The notes: generated by a model from the letters alone, not told the origin. A stretch of DNA of 64,000 nt from Dryocola clanedunensis (GCF_025215155.1 NZ_JALHAM010000114.1), one strand, 5' to 3'. Counted from the stretch's first letter, positions 25,087 to 33,766 are shown. Numbers and translations are program-made.

Positions 25087-25638
25087 ATGACCGCGACTGC
25101 GCAGCAGCTTGAGTATCTGAAAAATAGCATCAAAAGCATCCCTGATTATCCAAAGCCGGGGATTCTGTTCCGTGACGTTACCAGCTTGCTGGAAGATCCG
25201 AAAGCTTACGCCCTCAGCATTGAATTGCTGGTAGCGCGCTTTAAAGACACCGGCGTCACCAAAGTGGTGGGCACCGAAGCACGTGGTTTCCTGTTTGGCG
25301 CACCTGTTGCGTTAGAGCTGGGCGTGGGTTTTGTACCTGTGCGTAAACCGCGCAAGCTGCCACGTGAAACCATCGCTGAGAGCTACGAGCTGGAATACGG
25401 CACCGATCAGCTCGAAATTCACGTCGATGCAATCCAGCCGGGCGACAAAGTGCTGGTGGTGGACGATCTGCTGGCAACCGGCGGCACCATTGAAGCAACG
25501 GTTAAGCTTATCCGCCGTCTGGGTGGCGAAGTGACCGACGCGGCCTTTATCATCAACCTGTTTGATATCGGCGGCGAGCAGCGTCTTGAGAAAATGGGTG
25601 TGAAGAGCTACAGCCTCGTGTCTTTCCCGGGTCACTGA
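25087..25638 (+). CDS. apt: Adenine phosphoribosyltransferase
   Basis: The 183-residue cytoplasmic enzyme converts adenine and PRPP to AMP and pyrophosphate in purine salvage. The PRPP-binding motif is visible in KVLVVDDLLATGGTIEATV, the adenine site region in DYPKPGILFRDVT, and the flexible loop in RKPRKLPRETI. Full length, starting at ATG 25087. A 149-base leader separates it from ybaN. dnaX follows after 153 bases that contain a GC-rich hairpin. Confidence 0.96.
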   Translation: MTATAQQLEYLKNSIKSIPDYPKPGILFRDVTSLLEDPKAYALSIELLVARFKDTGVTKVVGTEARGFLFGAPVALELGVGFVPVRKPRKLPRETIAESYELEYGTDQLEIHVDAIQPGDKVLVVDDLLATGGTIEATVKLIRRLGGEVTDAAFIINLFDIGGEQRLEKMGVKSYSLVSFPGH

Positions 25639-25704
25639 GTCCTGAAAAAACGGTGAATGCCGCAGCCGCTTATCCACCTTGCGGCTCGTCTTCCCGCATC
25701 ATAG

Positions 25705-25730
25705 AGGCCTCGCCCATCGGGTGGGGCTTA
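25705..25730. other. GC-rich hairpin in the dnaX leader
   Basis: AGGCCTCGCCC (25705-25715) can pair with GGGTGGGGCTT (25719-25729), allowing G-T pairs, around a 3-base loop. It lies about 60 bases before the dnaX start. It could terminate apt transcripts or shape the dnaX leader. No long T-run follows. Confidence 0.4.
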
Positions 25731-25791
25731 TGTTAGCATTACCCCCTCACATTCACCTTTCCCGCGATCAAACAAAGAAGCCAATCTGAGA

Positions 25792-27726
25792 ATGAGCTAC
25801 CAGGTCTTAGCCCGCAAATGGCGCCCACAAACTTTTGCTGATGTTGTCGGCCAGCAACACGTGCTGACCGCGCTGGCTAATGGTTTGTCGCTGGGCCGTA
25901 TCCACCATGCTTATCTTTTCTCCGGAACGCGCGGCGTGGGGAAAACCTCCATCGCCCGGCTGTTGGCGAAAGGACTGAACTGTGAAACCGGCATTACCGC
26001 CACGCCCTGCGGCGTGTGTGATAACTGCCGCGAAATCGAACAAGGGCGCTTTGTCGACCTGATAGAAATCGATGCCGCCTCGCGTACCAAGGTAGAAGAT
26101 ACCCGCGACCTGCTGGACAACGTCCAGTACGCCCCGGCGCGCGGCCGCTTCAAAGTCTATCTTATCGATGAAGTGCACATGCTTTCCCGCCACAGTTTTA
26201 ACGCGCTGTTGAAAACGCTGGAAGAGCCGCCTGCGCACGTTAAATTCCTGCTGGCGACGACGGATCCGCAGAAGCTGCCGGTCACCATTCTTTCCCGCTG
26301 CCTGCAGTTCCACCTCAAGGCGCTGGACGTCGAACAGATTCGCCATCAGCTTGAGCATGTGCTCGGGGAAGAGAAAATCACCAGCGAACCGCGAGCGCTG
26401 CAGCTGCTGGCCCGCGCCGCAGACGGCAGCCTGCGAGACGCGCTAAGCCTCACCGATCAGGCGATTGCCAGCGGTGACGGGCAGGTGACTACCGCTGCGG
26501 TAAGCACCATGCTGGGGACGCTGGACGACGACCAGGCGCTGTCGCTGATAGAAGCGATGGTCAGCGCCGACGGCGAGCGCGTCATGGCGCTGCTTAACGA
26601 TGCGGCCGCCCGTGGCGTGGAGTGGGAAGCCCTACTGGTTGAAATGCTCACTCTGCTACATCGAGTGGCGATGGTTCAGCTATCGCCATCTGCGCTGAGC
26701 AGCGACATGGCGGCCATCGAACAGCGCATGCGCGAACTGGCCCGCACGGTTCCGCCTGCGGAAGTCCAGCTGTATTACCAGACGCTGCTGATGGGGCGTA
26801 AAGAGCTACCGTTTGCGCCGGACCGCCGCATGGGCATCGAAATGACGCTGCTGCGTGCGCTGGCTTTCCATCCGCGTAAACCGATGCCGGAGCCGGAACA
26901 GCCCCGGGCAGCGGCGAGTATACCGGTTGTCAATCCAGGGTCTCCGCCTTCGAGACAGCAGGCCGCGCCGCCACCGGTGCAAAGCGATGCCCCGCTGCCG
27001 GATGCCACCAGCCAGATACTGCAGGCGCGAACACAGCTAATGCGCCAGCAGGGAGCCCAAAAAGCAAAAAAGAATGAGCCGGCGGCGCCAGATTCAGCGC
27101 GGCCGGCAAAAAACACTGCGCTGGAGCGCCTTGCATCGGTCACCGAGCGGGTACAATCCCGCGCCACGGCTATAGTTGAAGAGAAGCCTGAAGCTAAGCC
27201 TGAAGCTAAGCCGGAAGCCTATCGCTGGAAGTCGCAAAACGTCGCTGAGGAAGTTGTTGAACCCGTAGCGACACCGAAGGCGCTCAAGCGAGCGCTGGAA
27301 CATGAAAAAACGCCCGAGCTGGCGGCAAAGCTTGCTCAGGAAGCCATTGAACGCGACGCATGGGCGGCGGAAATTAACCAGCTGGTGCTGCCAAAACTGG
27401 TACAACAGCTGGCCCTGAACGCCTGGAAAGAGCAGGAAGGCACAAAAGTTTGCCTGCATCTGCGTGCGAGTCAGCGTCACCTGAATTCCCCGTCCGCGCA
27501 GAAGGCGCTGACGGATGCAATGAGCGCCCACTGTGGTGAATCCGTTGAACTGACTATTATTGAAGATGATAATCAGGCGCAGCGAACGCCGCTGGAATGG
27601 CGTCAGGCCATCTATGAAGAGAAGCTGGCGCAGGCGAAAGAGTCTATGAGTGCGGATAACAACATCCAGACGCTGCGTCGTTTCTTCGACGCGGAACTTG
27701 ATGAGGACAGCATTCGCCCCATTTGA
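25792..27726 (+). CDS. dnaX: DNA polymerase III tau subunit (and gamma by frameshift)
   Basis: The 644-residue clamp-loader ATPase has Walker A GTRGVGKT (residues 45-52), a zinc module with Cys64, Cys73, Cys76 and Cys79, a LIDEVHML Walker B, and sensor 1 region LLATTDPQKLP. A Pro/Ala/Glu-rich linker (about 370-495) leads to the tau-specific C-terminal domains that bind DnaB and the polymerase core. A programmed -1 frameshift site at 27066-27072 yields the shorter gamma form of 428 residues. ybaB follows 86 bases later, as in E. coli. Confidence 0.97.
   Translation: MSYQVLARKWRPQTFADVVGQQHVLTALANGLSLGRIHHAYLFSGTRGVGKTSIARLLAKGLNCETGITATPCGVCDNCREIEQGRFVDLIEIDAASRTKVEDTRDLLDNVQYAPARGRFKVYLIDEVHMLSRHSFNALLKTLEEPPAHVKFLLATTDPQKLPVTILSRCLQFHLKALDVEQIRHQLEHVLGEEKITSEPRALQLLARAADGSLRDALSLTDQAIASGDGQVTTAAVSTMLGTLDDDQALSLIEAMVSADGERVMALLNDAAARGVEWEALLVEMLTLLHRVAMVQLSPSALSSDMAAIEQRMRELARTVPPAEVQLYYQTLLMGRKELPFAPDRRMGIEMTLLRALAFHPRKPMPEPEQPRAAASIPVVNPGSPPSRQQAAPPPVQSDAPLPDATSQILQARTQLMRQQGAQKAKKNEPAAPDSARPAKNTALERLASVTERVQSRATAIVEEKPEAKPEAKPEAYRWKSQNVAEEVVEPVATPKALKRALEHEKTPELAAKLAQEAIERDAWAAEINQLVLPKLVQQLALNAWKEQEGTKVCLHLRASQRHLNSPSAQKALTDAMSAHCGESVELTIIEDDNQAQRTPLEWRQAIYEEKLAQAKESMSADNNIQTLRRFFDAELDEDSIRPI
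27050..27107 (+). promoter_or_regulatory. Programmed -1 frameshift signal in dnaX
   Basis: All three E. coli elements are present. An internal Shine-Dalgarno-like AGGGAG (27050-27055) lies 10 bases before the slippery A-AAA-AAG (27066-27072). A stem follows, GCCGGCGGCGC (27078-27088) with GCGCGGCCGGC (27097-27107), one mismatch. After slipping, the -1 frame reads GAA then TGA (27072-27077). Gamma therefore ends with Glu428. Confidence 0.93.
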
Positions 27727-27748
27727 CAGACCGGTTAGCCGGTCTGTT
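27727..27748 (+). terminator. Hairpin between dnaX and ybaB
   Basis: CAGACCGG (27727-27734) pairs perfectly with CCGGTCTG (27739-27746) around TTAG and is followed by TTGT. It may partly attenuate read-through from dnaX into ybaB. Confidence 0.5.
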
Positions 27749-27812
27749 GTAAACCCTGATAGCCGCTAACCGCATTCTGCGCGTCAGCGGCCCGAGCGAA
27801 AGAGAGAAGATT

Positions 27813-28145
27813 ATGTTTGGAAAAGGCGGTGGTCTGGGTAACCTGATGAAGCAGGCCCAGCAGATGCAGGAAAAAATGGCCCAGGCTCAGGAAGAGATCG
27901 CTCAGATGGAAGTCACCGGCGAGTCCGGCGCGGGTCTGGTTAAGGTCACCATCAACGGCGCGCACAACTGCCGTCGCGTGGAAATCGATCCAAGCCTGAT
28001 GGAAGACGACAAAGAGATGGTTGAAGACCTGGTTGCTGCGGCCTTCAACGATGCAGCCCGTCGTATTGGCGAAGCGCAGAAAGAGAAAATGGCCGGCGTC
28101 TCCAGCGGCATGCAGCTGCCGCCAGGCTTCAAAATGCCGTTCTGA
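27813..28145 (+). CDS. ybaB: Nucleoid-associated protein YbaB
   Basis: The 110-residue EbfC-type protein forms a DNA-binding tweezer dimer. The N-terminal helix LMKQAQQMQEKMAQAQEEIA and the strand GAGLVKVTINGAHNCRRVEI are characteristic, and the Met/Pro/Phe tail QLPPGFKMPF is complete. In E. coli recR follows almost at once in the same operon. Here a 2.1-kb insertion holding a LysR regulator and a pirin separates them. Confidence 0.95.
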   Translation: MFGKGGGLGNLMKQAQQMQEKMAQAQEEIAQMEVTGESGAGLVKVTINGAHNCRRVEIDPSLMEDDKEMVEDLVAAAFNDAARRIGEAQKEKMAGVSSGMQLPPGFKMPF

Positions 28146-28158
28146 TTATCAGAACGGT

Positions 28159-28193
28159 CCCCTCTCCTGGGGGAGAGGGTTAGGGTGAGGGCG
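28159..28193. repeat. Dispersed palindromic repeat downstream of ybaB
   Basis: CCCTCTCC and GGGAGAGGG form a short-loop stem, followed by TTAGGGTGAGGG. A copy in the opposite orientation lies after ushA near 41266-41300. The element is common in intergenic regions of enterobacteria and could act as a terminator here. Confidence 0.7.
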
Positions 28194-28253
28194 TCAAAAA
28201 TGACGCCTGAACCCAACATTTCCTCAAATCTCGCATAGATCTCCACCAGATAT

Positions 28254-28284
28254 GTAGGTCGGATAAGCGCAGCGTCATCCGACA
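28254..28284. repeat. REP element
   Basis: GTAGGTCGGATAAGCGCAGC followed by GTCATCCGAC forms the standard REP palindrome, with arms GTCGGAT and ATCCGAC. It lies between the ybaB repeat and the end of the LysR gene. Confidence 0.85.
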
Positions 28285-28299
28285 AAAACACGCCCTGAA

Positions 28300-29205
28300 T
28301 TACTCCTCTTCAAACGCCGCGTAGCTCTCCACCAGAAAATCAATTAGCGCCCTGACCGCCGGTAGCTGACCGCGCCGGGAAGGAAACACCACGTGAATAA
28401 TCTCCCGCCTTGCCCGCCAGTCCGGCAGCAGGTGCACCAGCTTACCCGCCGCTATATGCTCGTTTAACATCAGCTTTGGCAGCTGCACTATTCCCACACC
28501 GGCGACCGCTGCGCTGCGCAGCGCAATCATATCCGTGGTAATAAACCGTGGCGCGTGATGAAGAATGACTTCCTGCTGATTCGGGCCATACAGGCACCAG
28601 CGGTACACCTGCTGCGGCTTGCTTAAGGCGAGGCTCGGCCAGTGCTGCAAATCCGCCGGGGAATCAGGCTGTCCGAACTGCGCCACCAGCTCCGGGCTTG
28701 CCACCAGGCACATCCCTCTGTCGGCAAGCTTGCGCATCACCAAATCGCTGTCCTCCAGCGGCAGGGGGCGCACGCGAATGGCCAAATCCACGTTTTCATT
28801 CAGCACATCCACCTGGCGATTTGTCTCTTCCAGCTGCACGGTCACCTGTGGGTAGAGCGCCATAAAGCGCGCCAGCATCTCTCCCACGTGAACGTGAAGC
28901 AGGGTGATGGGGCAGGCCAGACGAATCAGGCCGCGCGGCTCTGCCCGCAGCGTATCAATGGCTTCCTGAGCGGCCTCCGCCTCTATCATCATCGCCTTAC
29001 AGTGGCGATAAAAAACCTGCCCCGCCTCGGTGACCGTAAAGCTGCGGGTCGATCGCTGAATTAAACGCGTCTCCAGCCTCTCCTCCAGCAGCGCGATGCG
29101 GCGGCTAAGGCGCGATTTTGGAATGCCAATGGCCCGGCTGGCGGGCGAAAATCCCCCGTGATCGACCACCTGCACGAAATACCACAGATCGTTTAAATCC
29201 TGCAT
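28300..29205 (-). CDS. LysR-family transcriptional regulator next to pirin
   Basis: The 301-residue protein has an N-terminal winged helix (residues 3-60; DLWYFVQVVDHGGFSPASRAIGIPKSRLSRRIALLEERL) and a LysR substrate-binding domain (about 90-295). I start at ATG 29205 because AGGA lies seven bases upstream; the longer frame from 29238 lacks such a site. It resembles YhaJ-type regulators, which pair with pirin-like genes. It is divergent from the pirin gene across 108 bases and probably controls it. It forms half of an insertion within the ybaB-recR operon. Confidence 0.85.
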   Translation of the reverse strand: MQDLNDLWYFVQVVDHGGFSPASRAIGIPKSRLSRRIALLEERLETRLIQRSTRSFTVTEAGQVFYRHCKAMMIEAEAAQEAIDTLRAEPRGLIRLACPITLLHVHVGEMLARFMALYPQVTVQLEETNRQVDVLNENVDLAIRVRPLPLEDSDLVMRKLADRGMCLVASPELVAQFGQPDSPADLQHWPSLALSKPQQVYRWCLYGPNQQEVILHHAPRFITTDMIALRSAAVAGVGIVQLPKLMLNEHIAAGKLVHLLPDWRARREIIHVVFPSRRGQLPAVRALIDFLVESYAAFEEE

Positions 29206-29313
29206 CTTATTGTCCTGTTTATAGAACGCTGATTCCATTTTAGCAGTCTACCGGACTCACTGTCTTGCGAGTAAGCTTTATCCATCAGATACAGCATTCA
29301 CAGGAGAGAAAAA

Positions 29314-30183
29314 ATGAAATCGATTCTCGGCGTCTATTCCGCCCCGGCCTCCCATTGGGTTGGCGACGGCTTCCCGGTTCGCTCGCTGTTCTCTTATGCA
29401 AAATTCGAGAAGCAGCTCAGCCCGTTCCTGCTGCTGGATTACGCAGGCCCGGTAGAGTTCAAGCCGAGCAACAAAGGGCAGCGCGGCGTGGATCAGCACC
29501 CGCATCGCGGCTTCGAGACTGTCACCATCGTTTATAAAGGCGAAGTGGCGCACCGGGATTCAACCGGCAGCGGCGGGGTTATCGGTCCGGGCGACGTGCA
29601 GTGGATGACCGCCGGCAGCGGCATTCTGCACGAAGAGTTCCACTCTCCGGCGTTCAGCGAGAAGGGCGGAACCCTGGAAATGGTGCAGCTTTGGGTGAAC
29701 CTGCCTGCGAAGGATAAAAACGCGCCCGCTGGCTATCAGTCCATTACGGATGCGGATATTCCGGAGGTCACGCTGCCCGACGGTGCCGGTGTGGCACGGG
29801 TCATCGCCGGTGAAATGGACGGGCAGCAAGGCCCGGCAAGAACCTTCTCGCCGATGCGTATTCTCGACCTGCATCTGAGCGCCCACGGCGTTACGCAGCT
29901 GAACCTGCCGGACGGCTGGAACACGGCGTTGGTGGTGCTGAAAGGCACCGTACAGGTAAACGGCCAGGAAGTGGTGCGTGAAGCACAGCTGGTGGTGCTG
30001 GATGCCAAAGGCGAAGGCGTAACAATTGAAGCCAACAACGATGCCGTAGTTCTGGTGCTGAGCGGCGAGCCGCTCAACGAGCCGGTGGTGGGTCACGGTC
30101 CATTCGTGATGAACAGCCGTGAAGAAATTAACCAGGCTATTGATGACTTCAACCAGGGCCGCTTCGGCCAGAGTATCGCGTAA
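29314..30183 (+). CDS. Pirin-family bicupin
   Basis: The 289-residue protein has two cupin domains (about 15-140 and 160-285). The metal-binding residues of the first cupin are visible in DQHPHRGFETVTIVYKGEVAHRD (two His, then a later His) and the GSGILHEEFH motif supplies His and Glu. Bacterial pirins bind iron; some degrade quercetin by 2,3-dioxygenation, others act as redox-linked regulators, so the substrate is uncertain. AGGAG lies upstream of ATG 29314. A strong terminator follows. The divergent LysR gene is its likely regulator. Confidence 0.88.
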   Translation: MKSILGVYSAPASHWVGDGFPVRSLFSYAKFEKQLSPFLLLDYAGPVEFKPSNKGQRGVDQHPHRGFETVTIVYKGEVAHRDSTGSGGVIGPGDVQWMTAGSGILHEEFHSPAFSEKGGTLEMVQLWVNLPAKDKNAPAGYQSITDADIPEVTLPDGAGVARVIAGEMDGQQGPARTFSPMRILDLHLSAHGVTQLNLPDGWNTALVVLKGTVQVNGQEVVREAQLVVLDAKGEGVTIEANNDAVVLVLSGEPLNEPVVGHGPFVMNSREEINQAIDDFNQGRFGQSIA

Positions 30184-30188
30184 AATAT

Positions 30189-30228
30189 TCCCCCTGTGCG
30201 AGCCGTCGCGCAGGGGGATTATCTTTTT
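30189..30228 (+). terminator. Terminator after the pirin gene
   Basis: TCCCCCTGTGCGA (30189-30201) pairs with TCGCGCAGGGGGA (30206-30218), 13 pairs including one G-T, followed by TTATCTTTTT. It separates the inserted pirin gene from recR, which must therefore use its own promoter. Confidence 0.88.
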
Positions 30229-30290
30229 CTATACCCGCCCGCAGCGCTAATGTTAGGCTATGCCCCACTGTTTTTTTAGAAGCCTGAGCG

Positions 30291-30896
30291 ATGCAAACCA
30301 GCCCTTTACTTACTGCCCTTATGGAATCCCTGCGCTGCCTGCCGGGCGTTGGCCCTAAGTCCGCCCAGCGCATGGCTTTTGCCCTGCTGCAGCGCGACCG
30401 CAGCGGCGGCATGCGTCTTGCCCAGGCGCTGACCCGCGCCATGTCTGAAATTGGCCACTGCGCGGACTGCCGTACTTTCACCGAACAGGAAGTTTGCGCC
30501 ATCTGCAACAATCCTCGTCGCCAGGAAAACGGCCAGATTTGCGTGGTGGAAACCCCGGCGGATATTCACGCTATCGAAGCCACCGGGCAGTTCTCCGGCC
30601 GCTACTTCGTCCTGATGGGGCACCTCTCGCCGCTTGATGGCATCGGCCCGGCGGACATTGGCCTGGAGCGTCTTGAAGAGCGCTTAGCCAGCGAAAGCAT
30701 CAAAGAAATTATCCTTGCCACCAACCCGACGGTGGAAGGCGAAGCCACGGCGAACTATATCGGCGAGCTGTGCGGCCAGTATGGCGTAGATGCCAGCCGC
30801 ATTGCCCACGGCGTGCCGGTCGGCGGCGAACTGGAGATGGTAGACGGCACCACGCTGTCCCACTCTTTGGCCGGTCGCCACAAGATTACTTTCTGA
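30291..30896 (+). CDS. recR: Recombination mediator protein RecR
   Basis: The 201-residue protein has a helix-hairpin-helix near the start (LPGVGPKSAQRMAFALLQ), a C4 zinc finger (CADCRTFTEQEVCAICNNPRR), a Toprim domain (about 80-175; ICVVETPADIHAIEATG) and a C-terminal Walker B-like segment. With RecO and RecF it loads RecA on SSB-coated gaps. It is normally co-transcribed with dnaX-ybaB; the LysR-pirin insertion breaks that arrangement here. Confidence 0.96.
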   Translation: MQTSPLLTALMESLRCLPGVGPKSAQRMAFALLQRDRSGGMRLAQALTRAMSEIGHCADCRTFTEQEVCAICNNPRRQENGQICVVETPADIHAIEATGQFSGRYFVLMGHLSPLDGIGPADIGLERLEERLASESIKEIILATNPTVEGEATANYIGELCGQYGVDASRIAHGVPVGGELEMVDGTTLSHSLAGRHKITF

Positions 30897-30902
30897 CCGA
30901 TT

Positions 30903-30926
30903 GCGGGGAGATTCGCTTCTCCCCGC
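30903..30926 (+). terminator. Hairpin after recR
   Basis: GCGGGGAGA (30903-30911) pairs perfectly with TCTCCCCGC (30918-30926) around a 6-base loop. It starts 7 bases after the recR stop and directly abuts the htpG heat-shock promoter. Confidence 0.6.
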
Positions 30927-30954
30927 TTGAAAACCTCCTCTGCTATCCCCATTT
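30926..30954 (+). promoter_or_regulatory. Sigma-32 promoter of htpG
   Basis: CTTGAAA (30926-30932) and CCCCATTT (30947-30954) with a 14-base spacer fit the heat-shock consensus almost perfectly. It lies 48 bases upstream of the htpG start, as expected for a heat-shock chaperone. Confidence 0.88.
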
Positions 30955-31001
30955 CTCACTCAACGTTTTCATCACCCTGTTTTGATTTTGTTGAGGTATC
31001 A

Positions 31002-32882
31002 ATGACCATGAAAGGACAAGAGACCCGTGGCTTCCAGTCTGAAGTGAAGCAGCTTCTGCACCTGATGATCCATTCTCTCTATTCAAATAAAGAAATCTTC
31101 CTGCGTGAGCTGATCTCCAACGCCTCTGATGCGTCCGACAAGCTGCGCTTCCGCGCGCTGTCTCAGGCAGATCTGTACGAGGGTGACGGCGAGCTGCGCG
31201 TTCGCGTCTCTTTTGATAAAGAAAAACGCACGCTGACCATTGCCGATAACGGTATCGGTATGACCCGCGATGAAGCTATCGACCACCTCGGTACCATTGC
31301 TAAATCCGGGACTAAAGCTTTCCTGGACTCCATGGGCTCCGACCAGGCAAAAGACAGTCAGCTGATCGGCCAGTTCGGCGTGGGCTTCTACTCTGCGTTT
31401 ATCGTCGCGGATAAAGTCACTGTGCGTACCCGTGCGGCGGGCGCGCCTGCTGATGCAGGTGTGTTCTGGGAATCCGAAGGCGCGGGTGAATATACCGTTG
31501 CGGATATCACCAAAGCCGACCGCGGCACCGAAATCACTCTGCACCTGCGTGAAGGCGAGGACGAATTCCTCGACGACTGGCGCGTGCGCTCCATCATCAG
31601 CAAATACTCCGACCATATCGCGCTGCCGGTAGAGATTGAAACCCGTGAAGAGAAAGATGGCGAAACCATCCTCGGCTGGGAAAAAATCAACAAGGCGCAG
31701 GCCCTGTGGACCCGCAGCAAGTCTGAAGTGAAAGACGAAGAGTACAACGAGTTCTACAAGCACATCGCCCACGACTTTACCGACCCGCTGGCGTGGAGCC
31801 ACAACCGCGTGGAAGGTAAGCAGGAGTACACCAGCCTGCTGTATATCCCGTCGCAGGCACCGTGGGACATGTGGAACCGCGATCACAAGCACGGCCTGAA
31901 GCTGTACGTGCAGCGCGTGTTCATCATGGACGACGCCGAGCAGTTCATGCCGAACTACCTGCGTTTCATCCGTGGCCTGATCGACTCCAACGATCTGCCG
32001 CTGAACGTCTCCCGCGAAATCCTGCAGGACAGCCGCGTCACCCAGAATCTGCGCAGCGCCCTGACCAAACGTGCATTGCAGATGCTGGACAAGCTGGCGA
32101 AAGACGACAGCGAAAAATACCAGACCTTCTGGAAAAACTTCGGCCTCGTGCTGAAAGAAGGCCCGGCGGAAGACAACGCCAACCAGGAAGCGATTGCGAA
32201 GCTGCTGCGCTTTGCGACGACCCATACCGACTCCTCCGCACAAACCGTGTCGCTGGAAGAGTATGTGTCCCGCATGAAAGAAGGCCAGGAGAAGATTTAC
32301 TACATCACCGCAGACAGCTATGCGGCGGCGAAGAGCAGCCCGCATCTGGAACTGCTGCGTAAGAAAGGCATCGAAGTGCTGCTGCTTTCCGACCGCATCG
32401 ACGAGTGGATGATGAGCTACCTGACCGAGTTCGACGGCAAGATGTTCCAGTCCGCCAGCAAAACTGACGAGTCTCTGGAAAAGCTGGCCGAAGAAGAGAC
32501 GCCGGAAGCGAAAGAAGCTGAAAAAGCGCTGGAGCCGTTCGTTGACCGCGTGAAAACCCTGCTGGGCGAGCGCGTGAAAGAAGTTCGTCTGACGCACCGT
32601 CTGACCGACACCCCGGCTATTGTCACCACCGACAGCAACGACATGAGCACCCAGATGGCGAAACTGTTTGCCGCGGCGGGCCAGGAAGTGCCGGAGGTGA
32701 AATACATCTTCGAGCTGAACCCGGACCACGGCCTGGTGAAACGCGCGGCGGACACCCAGGACGAAGCGCAGTTTGGCGAATGGGTAGAGCTGCTGCTTGA
32801 CCAAGCGCTGCTGGCGGAACGCGGAACGCTGGAAGATCCAAACCAGTTTATCCGTCGTATGAACCAGCTGCTGGTATCGTAA
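31002..32882 (+). CDS. htpG: HtpG, bacterial Hsp90 chaperone
   Basis: The 626-residue ATP-dependent chaperone has an N-terminal GHKL ATPase domain (about 1-215; ELISNASDASDKLRF, DNGIGMTRDE, GQFGVGFYSAFIV), a middle client-binding domain with the catalytic Arg loop (NVSREILQDSRV) and a C-terminal dimerisation domain. GAGG lies five bases before ATG 31002; a second ATG at 31008 gives the usual annotated MKGQETRGF start. A long in-frame extension from 30927 runs through the promoter and is not translated. It works with DnaK in folding. Confidence 0.96.
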   Translation: MTMKGQETRGFQSEVKQLLHLMIHSLYSNKEIFLRELISNASDASDKLRFRALSQADLYEGDGELRVRVSFDKEKRTLTIADNGIGMTRDEAIDHLGTIAKSGTKAFLDSMGSDQAKDSQLIGQFGVGFYSAFIVADKVTVRTRAAGAPADAGVFWESEGAGEYTVADITKADRGTEITLHLREGEDEFLDDWRVRSIISKYSDHIALPVEIETREEKDGETILGWEKINKAQALWTRSKSEVKDEEYNEFYKHIAHDFTDPLAWSHNRVEGKQEYTSLLYIPSQAPWDMWNRDHKHGLKLYVQRVFIMDDAEQFMPNYLRFIRGLIDSNDLPLNVSREILQDSRVTQNLRSALTKRALQMLDKLAKDDSEKYQTFWKNFGLVLKEGPAEDNANQEAIAKLLRFATTHTDSSAQTVSLEEYVSRMKEGQEKIYYITADSYAAAKSSPHLELLRKKGIEVLLLSDRIDEWMMSYLTEFDGKMFQSASKTDESLEKLAEEETPEAKEAEKALEPFVDRVKTLLGERVKEVRLTHRLTDTPAIVTTDSNDMSTQMAKLFAAAGQEVPEVKYIFELNPDHGLVKRAADTQDEAQFGEWVELLLDQALLAERGTLEDPNQFIRRMNQLLVS

Positions 32883-32909
32883 CTACCTCTGGTAGGTAGC
32901 GGGGTAATT

Positions 32910-32986
32910 GTCGGGTGGCGCTGCGCTTACCCGACCTACGAATGAACCGGTGTTGTAGGGTGGATAAGCGTTTAGCGCCATCCACC
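32910..32986. repeat. Two REP-type palindromes between htpG and adk
   Basis: Two palindromes, GTCGGGTGGCGCTGCGCTTACCCGAC-type (32910-32939) and GTAGGGTGGATAAGCG with GCGCCATCCACC (32955-32986), form a small BIME. They may stabilise the htpG mRNA 3' end. Confidence 0.85.
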
Positions 32987-33103
32987 TTTCTTTTCTTTGT
33001 CCTTCGCCACCGCCAGGCTTTCTTGAGCTTAAGCCGCCTTTAATGGTAAGGTCTTCGCCTCAGATCTAAGTACACAAAATCCAAACGTATGGGGAATTAC
33101 GCA

Positions 33104-33748
33104 ATGCGTATCATTCTGCTCGGCGCTCCGGGCGCAGGTAAAGGGACTCAGGCACAGTTCATCATGGAGAAATACGGTATTCCGCAAATCTCCACCGGTG
33201 ATATGTTACGTGCCGCGGTAAAATCTGGTTCAGAGCTGGGTAAACAAGCGAAAGACATCATGGACGCCGGCAAGCTGGTGACCGATGAGCTGGTTATCGC
33301 GCTGGTGAAAGAGCGTATTACCCAGGAAGATTGCCGCAACGGGTTCCTGCTTGACGGCTTCCCGCGCACCATTCCACAGGCTGACGCCATGAAAGATGCG
33401 GGCATCAACGTGGACGTGGTTCTGGAGTTCGCAGTGCCTGATGAGCTGATCGTTGAGCGTATCGTTGGTCGTCGCGTACACGCGCCATCCGGCCGCGTTT
33501 ACCACGTCACCTTCAATCCACCTAAAGTGGAAGGCAAAGACGACGTGACCGGCGAAGAGCTGACCACCCGTAAAGACGATCAGGAAGAAACCGTGCGCAA
33601 GCGCCTGGTGGAATACCATCAGATGACCGCTCCGCTGATCTCTTACTACAGCAAAGAAGCGGCGGCGGGTAACACCAAATACGCGAAAATCGACGGCACC
33701 CGTAAAGTGACCGAAGTCAGCGCAGAGCTGGCTAAAATCCTCGGCTAA
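33104..33748 (+). CDS. adk: Adenylate kinase
   Basis: The 214-residue enzyme interconverts ATP plus AMP and two ADP. The P-loop GAPGAGKGT is at residues 7-15, the AMP site DGFPRTIPQA near 84, and the LID domain (about 122-159) contains GRVYHVTFNPPK. It has the long LID of Gram-negative enzymes without zinc cysteines. The start is ATG 33104 with GGGGAA about seven bases upstream. A clear terminator ends the unit before hemH. Confidence 0.97.
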   Translation: MRIILLGAPGAGKGTQAQFIMEKYGIPQISTGDMLRAAVKSGSELGKQAKDIMDAGKLVTDELVIALVKERITQEDCRNGFLLDGFPRTIPQADAMKDAGINVDVVLEFAVPDELIVERIVGRRVHAPSGRVYHVTFNPPKVEGKDDVTGEELTTRKDDQEETVRKRLVEYHQMTAPLISYYSKEAAAGNTKYAKIDGTRKVTEVSAELAKILG

Positions 33749-33766
33749 TCTTAAGCCTGAGCACTC

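Noticed and set aside
30927..31001. Extended N-terminus of HtpG
   Set aside because: The extension runs through the sigma-32 promoter and the transcription start region, and the conserved protein begins at MKGQETRGF.
31083..32804. 573-residue minus-strand frame opposite htpG
   Set aside because: It is the antisense shadow of a highly conserved Hsp90 gene with strong codon bias. The composition is abnormal (His, Phe and Arg rich) and no domain is recognisable.
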